Of a DNA stretch of 64,000 nt, positions 54,546 through 64,000 are shown in pieces. Origin of the DNA: Litsea cubeba (Eukaryota > Streptophyta > Magnoliopsida > Laurales > Lauraceae). The first letter of the stretch is position 1. Every line of letters starts with the position of its first letter. Below the pieces are notes generated by a model. That model did no database searches, was not told the DNA's origin, and saw nothing but the letters and a program-made list of their open reading frames with translations. The translations under genes and the position numbers were made by a program. The stretch lies in NCBI GenBank assembly GCA_012931725.1, contig CM022955.1, forward strand, positions 14,428,137-14,492,136. Reading direction: 5' to 3'.

Positions 54546-55870
54546 TTGCGTGTCCTATTCTTTTGCCAGGCGGCATCAACTCTCCCCGAGTTGAAAGAAC
54601 TCGACCTCGGCGAGTTAATCTTTGATAGCGCTCATAAAGATCTGGATTCAAGTGTTGAAAATCTATTGCAGTGATCCATGTAGCATCGGAGAGAGGTCGA
54701 TTCTTCCAACGAACATAGAACTTTTGAAAACCTCATTGACGAGTGGAAACAATTTGATCATCAAGCACATCAACAATCTCATCAACAGGTGGAAGATTAG
54801 AAGGTAGGGCAATAGTCTGCTTTTCAGTGTCTCCATCATTGTCATGACCATGGTAGAGCGTAAGATCCTTTATGTTGAAAGTAGAACTGACACCTGAATC
54901 GGATGGTAGATCAAGCAAATAAGCATTGGAGCCAATCGTTTTGAGAATCTTGTATGGACCAGTATTTCGTGGATGCAACTTTTTATAAACTCCATGAGGT
55001 AGACGTTCTGGATGGATACGGACCATGACCATATCTCCTTCAGCAAATTCAATAAATCGACGATGCTTGTCAGCCTGCTGTTTATAAGTGGCATTACTGG
55101 CAGATATATGGCAACGGACCTCATTGTGCACTTGTTGCATGTGGTGAAAGAAGTTTTCCACATCGGCACATATTCTTGCATCTACAAGCAAAGGGGCAAG
55201 ATCAATAGGTTGTCACGGGCGAACTCCCGTTACAGCTTCAAACGGAGAAGTACCAGTAGATCGATTGACCGAGTTATTATACGCAAACTCAGTCATAGGT
55301 AATGCTTGATCCCAAGTTGTGACGTGATCACGAACAAGGCATCGTAACAACTGTCCAAGACTTCTGTTTGGCCATCAGTTTGAGGGTGGTAAGCTGTAGA
55401 GAATTTGAGCTTGGTATTGGACAGCATCCATAAAGTCTTCCAAAAATAACTCATGAACTTTGTGTCTCGATCAGAAACAATAGTCTTCGGAAGGCCATGT
55501 AGATGAACAACTTCTTTGAAAAAGAGCTTGGCAACCTTGTAGACATCACTAGTTGAAGCACACGGAATAAAATGTGCCATCATTGAGAAGCGATCAACGA
55601 CAACAAAAATAGAATCAACTTTTCTTTGAGTCGTTGGCAAACCGAGCACAAAATCCATGTTGATGCCTTCCCATGGAGTATGAGGAACAGGTAAAGGCTG
55701 ATAAAGTATAATGTTCTTGTTACCTTTGGCTAGCTGGCATGTCCTACATCTTTCACAAATGCGAACAATAGTGGTCTTCATTCGGGGCCAATAATATTTG
55801 TCGCTGACGAGAGCAAGAGTTTTGTCGCGTCCCGAATGGCCATTACATCCTCCAGAATGCAACTCTCAGA
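54546..55870 (-). pseudogene. Integrase with chromodomain-like C-terminus
   Basis: It would insert element DNA into chromosomes. The zinc module is intact (HSGGCNGHSGRDKT, CERCRTC), and the core has INMDFVLGLP (Asp), VSDRDTKFMSYFW (Asp) and YHPQTDGQTEV (Glu). A deletion/frameshift near 55350 interrupts the core. The C-terminal domain resumes at 55191 (FAEGDMVMVRIHPERLPHG, NTGPYKILKTIG). After a stop at 54735 come FYVRWKNRPLSDATWI and HLNPDLYERYQRL, a chromodomain-like end that would steer integration to marked chromatin. Confidence 0.9.
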
Positions 55871-57600
55871 CAACTTATTCACGAATGGATGTGTCAAGGA
55901 GGCAGAGTTGTGTACCTTTAAAAAAGAAACCATCATGAATGCTATTATGAGGATGCTTACTATGATCACCATTGCTGAGTTCTGCATAGATAGAGCCAAA
56001 GTCTTGGTCATCACCATAATCTTGCTTGAGCTGCTCAAAACCTGGTACACTAACAGACATGGTTGTCAACAAATGCTTTCATCGACTGAGCACATCAGCT
56101 ATCGAGTTATCTTTTCCTGCCATGTGGCAAATGCTGCAACTGAACTCCTGTATATATGACTCCACTTAGCACGGTTGGCACTGATCTTCTACTGTGAATG
56201 TAGATGTCGCATAGCATCATTATCGGAATAAAGAACAAACTCGTTGCCAATCAAGTAATGTCTCCAATGACGAAGTGATTGTACAACGACATAGAATTCC
56301 AAATCATAAGAAGAATACTTTTTTCTTGGCATCAGAAAGTTTCTCGATGAAAAATGCAATCGAGTGTCTCTCTTGACTAAGAACACCTCCAATGGCGACA
56401 TTTGATGCGTCACAAGCAATTTCGAAGACCTTGTCAAAATTTGGAATTTGTAAAACTGGTGCTTATATGATTGTACGCTTTATTTCCTCAAAGGCTCTGG
56501 TGGCAGAACTAGTCCACCTAAATTCACCTTTCTTCATGCATTCCCCGTGATAGGAGCCATGATACTGCTAAAGTTTTTGAATAAATCTCTTATAAAAGTT
56601 AGCAAGACCATGAAAGCTTCGAACTTCAATGAGTGTAATGGGAACGGGCCAATCAAGATTTGCGTAGACCTTATCAGGGTCCATTTTAATTCCTTGTGTC
56701 GACACAACATATCCCAAGAAAATAACAGGATCACTCATAAAGGTGCACTTCTTGAAATTAATATAGAAACGCTCCCGATGAAGAAGTTGGCAGATTGTAT
56801 CCAGATGTTGAAGATGTTTTGCTTTTGTCCTGCTGTAGATTAAGATATCGTCGAAGTAAACGACGACAAACTTTCCAATCCAATATAAGGCTGCAACAGC
56901 TGTGTCATGACTCGCATGAACTTACTGAGGGCATTGGTTAACCCAAAAGGCATGACCAGCCATTCATAAAGACCATCTTTGATCTTAAATGTAGTCTTCC
57001 ACTCATCACCTGGCCTTACACGGATTTGATGATAACCACTTCGCATATCAATTTTAGAAAAAATGCATGCAACAGTCATCAAATCTAGCATGTCATCTAA
57101 TCTGGGGATTGGGAAGCGGTACTTTACCGTGATTTTATTGATTGCACGACTGTCCACGCACATACGCCAGCTTCCGTCTTTCTTTGAAGTGAGAAGTGCA
57201 GGTACTCCACAGGGACCGAGGCTTTCCCTGATATAACCCTTTTGTAAAAGATCATCAACTTGCCTTCTTAATTTTGTATGCTCCATAGGACTCATTCGGT
57301 ATGCAGGCAAATTTGGCAACGAAGCACCGGGGACAAGATCAATGGCATGTTGGATGTCACGTAATGGAGGTAGCTCCTTAGGCAGCTCGTCTGGAACTAG
57401 ATCAGCAAATTTCTGCAAAAGTGGCTCTACTTGTTGGACAGATGTATTAGGAGATTCTTTTGGAACTTGCTTAGCAATCAAGGCATACATGGCGCCTTGC
57501 TCTTTGCTTTCTTCTTCAAACTTCCGCATAGTCAAGATAGGAAGTGCTGGAGCTATAGCAGATATGGATAAGGAAAATTTAGTGGGCAATGGAAGTAACC
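55871..57600 (-). pseudogene. Reverse transcriptase and RNase H of the chromovirus
   Basis: RT begins near 57350 (AIDLVPGASLPNLPAYRMSP), with SKKDGSWRMCVDSRAINKIT, RFPIPRLDDMLD, FSKIDMRSGYHQIRV and VMPFGLTNALSKFMRVM. The catalytic box (VVVYFDDILIYS) is intact at about 56845-56880 but in a shifted frame. RNase H sits at 56437-56189 with KKYSSYDLEFYVVVQSLRHW and LYSDNDAMRHL. The region 55871-56188 links to integrase with stops. The many shifts rule out function. Confidence 0.92.
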
Positions 57601-58047
57601 TGATCTTGCATCCTTTCCAATTGAAAGTATAAGTATTGTGCTCATGATCTATAATGACCTTAAGTTTCTACAGCCATGGTCGCCCGAAGAGAATGTGTGT
57701 AACGTTCATTGGAATGATGTCACAACGAATTGTATCTTCATACTTGCCAACTCTGACAGGGACTACACATTGCTTATGGACAGGAATGGAGTAATTGCTG
57801 ACCCATGCAACTTTATAAGGTCTTGATGCTTCTCGGTTGGTAGCTTGAGTTTATCTACTACTTCTCAAGAGATAACATTTATCGCGCTGCCACCATCAAT
57901 GATCATGTTACAGTACTTGCCCTTGCAATTGACTCGTGACCAAAAAATGGATGCGTGATTCCGGTCTTCATTTTCTTCCTGTGAATCAGCTACTAGGAGA
58001 CGACGGTCAAGAAAAAGCAGTGGGATGTCGTCATCAGCTTCTATATC
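57601..58047 (-). pseudogene. Aspartic protease of the chromovirus
   Basis: NCKGKYCNMIIDGGSAINVI at about 57885-57945 is the chromovirus protease active site, where DGGS takes the place of DSG. A stop follows closely. The remainder to 57600 reads through several frames. Confidence 0.75.
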
Positions 58048-59259
58048 CTACAATTGATCTTCTGTGGTTTCATATTGAGGCTCTACGTTGAACGGCTCTG
58101 CTTCTATTTCCTCATCATACTGGTCATCATCTTCTGGCTCATTAGTAGCATATAAACTTCTATGTGGACACTTATTTGCATAATGTCCCTTTTGTTTGTA
58201 GGCATGACAATAATCTCTCTTATCTACTCTTCCGTGGGCATGGTTATCATTCTGATTCTGTTTCACCCGCTGATTTTGCTGTGGAAAAGCCTGCCTATGC
58301 TGAATGGCTTGTTGTGGCCTCTGCGGTGTTTACTAGAATGGTTTAGGAGGAGGAGGATGATAACCTTGCATCTGAGTACGATTAAAGGTAGGTTTAGGTC
58401 CTCTTCTAGTGGAAGACTCCCCGACTTGAAAAGTGTTGCGTCTTCGCAACTGAAGTTCATGATGGGCTTTCCGGGCTTTACAAAATACCTCATCAAATCT
58501 GGTGTAATCAAACATAGCAACTTCCCGTCTGATATCATTTTGCAATCCATCCCGAAATAGAGTGATAGTTAGACGATCATCTATTTTCAAATTACAACGA
58601 ACGATATATTCGCGAAGCTTGTTTGTATATTCTTCCACAGAGAGATTGCCTTGCTGGAGAGTAAGATACTCTTGGTGCAGTGTGTCAATATAGTCCGAAG
58701 GAAATTGCTTTTGAGCCTTTCTTTCATGTTGAACCATCTAGTAATGGGCTGTCCCAAAGCAAGCTCATTATTTTCAACACCAAACCTCCAGATTCTAGCA
58801 AGACCCTTAAGTTTAACCCTCATAAAGGCAATCCTCTACTCATCATTCATGTTATACCAAGCAAAATAACCCTCCTCATAATTAAGCCAATCAATAAACT
58901 TTCAGACTGACATCTCCAGAGAAATCAGCCACATCAATTTTAACTTTCTTTGTGATATCATCAATGTGGTGTGCAACTATGGGACCCTGGGTGTCTCGTT
59001 CAGCGATGAGGCACTGTACGAAGTCACGCATAGATTCACGTTGCTCAATCCTTTCTGTTTGGATGCGTGTGATTATTTGTGAGGTAGTGGAAAATCCTTC
59101 CTTTGCAACCAATTACTTACTTTGCAACTCAACAAGTGCAGTTTCTACTGTAAGTAAAGGATCCATTCCCTCATCCATATCTTGGCCCAGTTTGAATAAT
59201 TGTTCATCACGTTCCTTGTCTATGAGCCAATGACGGAGGTCGTCACCTCTTCTAGGCAT
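58048..59259 (-). pseudogene. gag: gag of the chromovirus
   Basis: The likely start is MPRRGDDLRHWLIDKERDEQ at 59259. A stop near 59115 and frameshifts near 58880 break the N-terminal half. The gag domain continues at 58737 (LHQEYLTLQQGNLSVEEYT, FRDGLQNDIRREV). The zinc knuckle reads CHAYKQKGHYANKC, with Tyr where the CCHC motif has its second Cys. The acidic tail runs to a stop at 58048. Confidence 0.88.
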
Positions 59260-59366
59260 GGCTGGAAAGAAGGTTTTTTTTTTTTCAAGTGGGCTTGGTC
59301 GGGTTTGGACTCAAATCGGGCCCAGACTGTAGGTCATGCCCAAGACTTAGGCCCAATGCAGTGCGC
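59260..59366 (-). other. Truncated chromovirus leader
   Basis: Leader-like sequence with a T/A homopolymer, cut abruptly by the CACTA terminus at 59367. The 5' LTR is missing from the window. Confidence 0.5.
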
Positions 59367-60769
59367 CACTACACCATTTCAAGGCTCTTACAGCGCGTCA
59401 TTTACAGCGTACATTGAATGCAAGCCGTAAATGATATAATAGTACGGCGCGCATGGAATGCGAGCCGCAAAAGGGCTTTTTCTTCTCTTTATTAAGGCGT
59501 GCATTTTGCGCGCCATGAGGTCTTATCAATTACGGCGTGCATTTACGACGCCGTAAATGATTGAGCATTTGCGGCCCACATTCACAAGCCGTAAAAATAT
59601 TAGGGTATCACAGCCCACATGTTGCACACTGTAAAAAGCCAAGCCATTCAAATTAAGTTCATGGCCTGCTTTGAGAAGCTGTAAGATTAATCAGCTTTCA
59701 CAGCCCACATTTCGTATGCCGTAAAAAAAGAAACCCGCCAAATTAATATTCCAAAAATATTTCGCACCCTTTTTTTGACACCCAAAATTTAACCCCAAAT
59801 TAGGGATAGACGATACCCACTGAGAACCCAAATCTTGACACCAAAAAAATTTCGCACACCTTCTTCTTCTCACGATACCCACCGAGAACCCATTGCTCAC
59901 ACTACCAAAAAAAATGACTTTTAGCGTCGAACTTTTTGCCGCGGCCAGTGTTTTTGTGGCTATTTCTTACTTGTTGCCACCACCAATAGAGTTAGTGGCA
60001 ACAAATCTCATTTTGCTTCGCCCGTGTCTTCCCGTGACAAAACGTGTTGGAAAATTTTTTTCACCGACGAAAATTAGCGTCGGAAGATTTATCACCGACG
60101 TTTAATATAAAACATCGGTAAAGGTTGGTAGATTTTTTTACTTTTTTTCAAAAAAAATTTTAATTTTTACCAATGAAAATTTTTATTTTTTGCGACGAAA
60201 AATAATCGTCGGTAAATTTCCCAATTTTTTTCCCTCTCCCGCCACCGAAACCCCTCTTTTCACTCTCTCTCTCTTGCGCGCTCTTCTCTTTCTCTCAGGC
60301 AAATGTTATGTTTTACCGGCAAAATATTTGTGTCTCCGGCAAAGGATATATTTTTTGCCGGCGAAATACCTATATCGCCGGCAAATGTCAATTTGCCAAA
60401 TTTTGATAATTTATTTAACTTGGAAAATTATATTTTCATTATTTTTGTTTTGGAAGAATAAAAGTTATCTCGGGCCTTCAAAATCAATTCAGCCCAAAAA
60501 ATAACATTCCACTGTGCCCGCCCATTTTCCATTTCCCGCGCCCGCTCAAGTGCATATCATTCCAGTTCCCTCGCCTCTTCTCAATCCCTCATCTCTCTGA
60601 CCCTCTCTCACCCAGCAATCCCTCAATCCTTCATCTATTTGCCATCCATCCCTCCATTTCCTTCTCCCTCACGACCTCAGCCCTCTCCTCCATCTCCCAG
60701 ATGACCTACGCTCCTCCATCTCCCTCGCACGTAGACCTCGTCCATCTCTCTCACAACGGAACCAAGGCG
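59367..60769 (+). mobile_element. CACTA-type terminal region, composite copy B
   Basis: Starts CACTACACCATTTCAAGGC and is collinear with copy A at 15726. It includes the inner terminus at 59900 (CACTACCAAAAAAAATGACT) and the 'ccctctcccgccaccgaaac' block. It differs by a short duplication near 59785-59830. After 'catctctctgaccctct' it continues without the third element that interrupts copy A. No protein is encoded. Confidence 0.75.
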
Positions 60770-61200
60770 CACTACAACAAAAATCATTTTTCACGACAAA
60801 TATTCCACGACGTTTTGAAATTTTGTCACTAAATGTTGTTTTTCGCGACGAAAAGTTCATTTCGTCGCCTAAAACGAAAAGACAAATTCTTTAGCGACGA
60901 TAATTTTCAATTGTAGCAAAATATTGCCGCGAAAAGTTTGACACCAAATAATGGAGTTGGCGCCATGAAGAGGTAAAGTTTTTGCGATGAAACTATTTAT
61001 TTAACGACGATTTGTTTTTATCAGTAAATCAATTTCACCATATTTTATTAAAGAAATTTCACGACAAAAATATATCGTCGCAGAATCCATTAAAAATTAT
61101 CCACGACGAAATTATTTCGTCGCGTAATGCATAAAATTTGGGGTGAGCGTTTGGCTTGGCGGTTCAATTTTTAGAACTATTGGGCGACGAAATGAAATAA
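60770..61200 (+). mobile_element. CACTA terminus nested in copy B
   Basis: CACTACAACAAAAATCATTT followed by many 'cgacgaaa', 'ttcgtcgc' and 'cacgac' words, a typical subterminal array of about 400 bp. No right end was found. Confidence 0.65.
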
Positions 61201-63293
61201 CGCAACACCCTCGTCGATCCATCTCTCTCACACTATTGTGCACAGCACCCACCTTCTCTCGCTCTTGATGTCCGCCCTCTCTCTCTTCATCTCGCAATCC
61301 CCTGTGCAGACCATCCCAGAGGCAGCCCCCCTCTCCAGTCTCTCTGCTCTTCATCTCTCTCACGCCCGCAGACCGTCGGCCCTTCTTCCTCCATGCACAG
61401 ACCGCGCCACCACCACCAGCAGCGCAGAGCCCATCATCTCTCCCTCTTCTCCCTCCACGCGTAGACTGCACCACCACCACCAACAGCGTAGAGCCATCAT
61501 TTCTCCCTCTTCTCCCTCCACGCGCTGAACTCATCCCATTCACAGGTAAGAGCCTCTCTCCCTCCTCTCTGCATCACCATCGCATCCCTCAGCACCTCTC
61601 TTGCATGCCAGCGCACCCTCTCCTCTCATAGAGATCTCCAGATCTCCAAGAAGGATTATTTTTTTTATTCTGGGTTTTTCTTTTTGTTGTTTTTATGGGG
61701 TTTTGGATCTGGTTTTTTTTTTTTTTTTGGGGATGAGAGATTGGATTTTACTAGTTTGGTTAACACAGCGAGCCAGACCGACTCACCGAGTCTCTCTCTT
61801 TCTTTTCCAAGAAACGGAAAAGAAGGTAATTGCCACCTTCGTCTGCACTTTCCCTCTTTTTTTTCTTCTTCTTCTTCTTTATATATCCTTTATCATCGTG
61901 TGTTTGTTTGGGCGTGTTTGTGTGTTTTTGTTTGTTTTCAAGTATTTTTGTGGTGAGATTGTAAGATAGGATCTCCAAAACTGCATGACGAGCGCTTCAT
62001 GAGTCAATCGTGTTTCAATTTGTCTTAAAATTTCCTGTTTGAATTTACCCCAAATTATGTGTTGGTGATTCTAGAAAGGTTCTTAAAGAGAATCGGATCA
62101 GTTTGGTTCTGTCAATCCTTGTCAGAAACTCCATGTCCTTGTCTCTGGTGTTCAAAACAACTCTCTGGTTATTTTAATTGTAACCTAAATGTTGGTATTA
62201 GGGGATATGATTTTCATCCTTGTGGCTGTGTTCTGTTTTTGGCTCATATCATATGACACTGATATGATTTTGTATTATGCTGTGTTTGGATTTTTATTAC
62301 TGCTATGATTGGATGCATTTGTAACAAGATGGAACCCCCCAAACCTACAGTTTTCCTACAATTAATTGTTTTTCCTTCTCCCCTCTTTTGGCCTCAAAAG
62401 TTGTAGTGGGAATGTCAGATATGCTGTATGCTCCAACTTTTAATTTGCATGAGTAAGGGTGCTTTTGTTGGAATCTGATACTAATACCAATTCTTTAAAT
62501 AAATGTCTAGTTTCAAATAAAAAAAATAATATGGTTACAAATTTAGTCTAGATAATCATATAATAAATATGGCTCGTTGTTTTGTGTGGGTAGGTTCTAC
62601 TATTTGTGGGGTTTTGAGGAAAAGGAGTTTGAGTTTTTTTGTATTGGCGATTTGATTTTATTAGAAGATCTGAGTCGGGGTGGTGGTTATTATTATTATT
62701 TTTAACTTGCTACGTTGCATACATAAGTAAAAAAAATTCTTGCACTAGTTTTTGGATACACGGTGAGATTATTTTGTTTGGATGGGAGGAAACTCAATAG
62801 ATTTACATTCAATTTGGTATTAAGCATCAGAGATGGTGAACAGAGACTAGGTGAGGTAGCTTCACCAACCATTAGAGAAGCTATAGGTGCTTTAATGTGA
62901 TAGAAATGCCACAGCTGAATAGTTTTGCTGTGATAGAAATGCCACAGCTTTAAGCTAAATGCCACAGTTTGCCAATTATGTTGCTCCCCTGTACAGCAGT
63001 TTGGAGTTCCGAAGAGCTGTGAAGAGTGATATGTTGTGTTCACTTTTCCCTTAGTACAGGCTGTGAGTATTTCAGTTGCTTGTTTCTCCTTTTCTTGGTT
63101 GTGCAGTGTGGTGTAGTGTAGAGTGGTTTGGTAGTGCTGTTAGTTCAGAGTTTCAGAGCTGCAGTGGAGTGTTGAGCAGCTTTGGTTATGTTCTGCTGCT
63201 GCGCTTAGGCCTGCCCAATTGCAGTGCAGGGTTGGGTTTGGCTTTGCAGAGTCTTATTAGTGCAGGGAGGGAGGAGCTTTGCAGTTGATGCTC
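61201..63293. other. UTR/intron-like DNA, no gene recognised
   Basis: CT-rich at 61200-61650, then T-rich intron-like sequence. A microsatellite-like 'ccaccaccaccaacagcg' occurs twice near 61410-61480. Plus frames at 61238-61528 and 61601-61969 follow composition and show no domain. It resembles the leader of a host gene, in parallel with the leader before RBR in the other composite, but no exon could be identified. Confidence 0.4.
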
Positions 63294-63640
63294 CCCGGTA
63301 GTGCTGTGTGGTGTTTTTTTTTTCCTTTAAGGTGAAAATTGTATTAGAAAAGAAACAGAGAAGAGGAAGCATGGAAATGCATTCTTACCTTGTTAACTTG
63401 AATGCACTCCTCAAAACCTTCCCAATATGGAAACATTTATATCCTTGAACTCATCAATACCCCTTCCTTTCTTCTTCATTTCCTCTGTCTTTGAAATTTC
63501 TCCTTACCATGTTCAGATTTCATTTACTACTTGGGTCTCACTCATCTGTGTGAATACTATCTACAGATTGCAACTTTCTTCTCTTGAAGCACGAAGGAAT
63601 CCATGGGTCTGTTTCTTCTCTTGGAACGTGGATTTCAGAT
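63294..63640. repeat. Dispersed repeat block shared with 22858-23190
   Basis: The second copy of the block described at 22858, same orientation, with small indels such as extra 'gaag' and 'ttct'. Similarity ends near 'gggtctgtttcttctctt'. Confidence 0.75.
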
Positions 63641-64000
63641 GGGTTGGGGAAAGTCCCATGATAGAGATTGTTTTTTATTGTGGTCATTTGTTTTCTACCA
63701 ATGTTTGGGCTATGGGCTTTATTGTTTTTCTTAATCATTCTTTTGCTTCTCTTTCTGTTTGAGTTGTATTGAAAATCAAATCATTTTTCTATCCTATATG
63801 ATAGGAAGTTGCATAAATTTGTTGAACAAGCCTTGGGTATAAATTAGACAATCAGATTTTAAGAGTAAGCAAACTAAGAAGTAGAACTGTGACTTGAAAG
63901 TATTCTCTCAAGTTTATCCTAAACTCTATTTCCTTTATACTTGTAGAAGTGCTTTCTAATTCCACCTAATTTTGCAGCTCTTAATAAAATTTCTTACGCC
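63641..64000. other. Window end, nothing recognised
   Basis: T-rich non-coding sequence; no domain, terminus or repeat that I can support. Confidence 0.35.

Larger units (their letters stand above)
53901..59366 (-). mobile_element. Ty3/gypsy chromovirus (Reina-like), nearly complete but decayed
   Basis: Minus-strand order gag, protease, RT, RNase H, integrase and chromodomain-like tail, followed by a probable 3' LTR. The 5' leader is cut at 59366 by the CACTA composite B. Multiple frameshifts and stops throughout. Assignment to Reina rests on the gag zinc knuckle, integrase GPF-type tail and chromodomain-like end; a different chromovirus branch is possible. Confidence 0.85.

Noticed and set aside
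63103..63117. 'tggtgtagtg' as the right CACTA end of composite B
   Set aside because: Only ten bases match the inverted terminus; the following bases do not, and no subterminal repeats lie on the inner side.

Overview
The window is repeat-dense nuclear DNA from a flowering plant. The evidence is spliced fragments of plant cell-cycle genes, Tat-lineage and chromovirus Ty3/gypsy elements with plant-type primer binding sites, TNP2-type CACTA transposons, Helitrons, and a PIF/Harbinger-like element. No intact host protein-coding gene was found. The species cannot be named from the sequence alone.

Layout. 1-2373: degenerate ~150-bp tandem repeats, then CT-rich DNA. 2379-8632: a complete, very young gag-only LTR retrotransposon (TR-GAG type, minus strand). 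It has 899/900-bp LTRs differing at about 3 positions, a TTGAC target duplication, one intact gag, a decayed spliced gene on the opposite strand, and a 76-bp tandem repeat between the two genes. 8638-12524: AT-rich DNA with no recognisable gene. 12525-15712: a broken TNP2 transposase. 15726-20110: several CACTA-type termini packed together, with a subterminal-type repeat array that carries a captured piece of a gypsy polymerase gene. 20816-22650: fragments of two unrelated host genes side by side, the first exons of RETINOBLASTOMA-RELATED and later exons of ORC6. 23660-31738: a decayed Tat-lineage gypsy element with protease, RT, two RNase H domains and integrase, plus a spliced antisense gene and the 3' LTR. 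31739-34095: a truncated Copia element on the minus strand. 34425-34618: a palindromic CACTA MITE.

35717-40322: a 171-172-bp satellite array split by a 1,544-bp PIF/Harbinger-like element that is itself filled with an AT-rich minisatellite. 40890-41374: the right end of another CACTA element. 42725-43451: an unrecognised gene-like fragment. 44000-50071: two related Helitrons lying head to head, each filled with ~145-155-bp repeats in a three-monomer higher-order pattern. 51196-51648: a 453-bp foldback. 52140-59259: two decayed gypsy elements on the minus strand, one a nearly full-length Reina-like chromovirus. 59367-61200: a second copy of the CACTA composite seen at 15726. 61200-64000: UTR/intron-like DNA and a block shared with 22858-23190.

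How the parts relate: nearly everything is mobile or derived from mobile DNA. The gag-only element lacks polymerase, so it must borrow enzymes from an autonomous relative. The Tat element has the same kind of antisense gene but no gag in this window. CACTA activity explains the nested insertions and is the likeliest vehicle for the captured gypsy, RBR and ORC6 pieces. All boundaries, domain calls and counts come from reading the sequence by eye.
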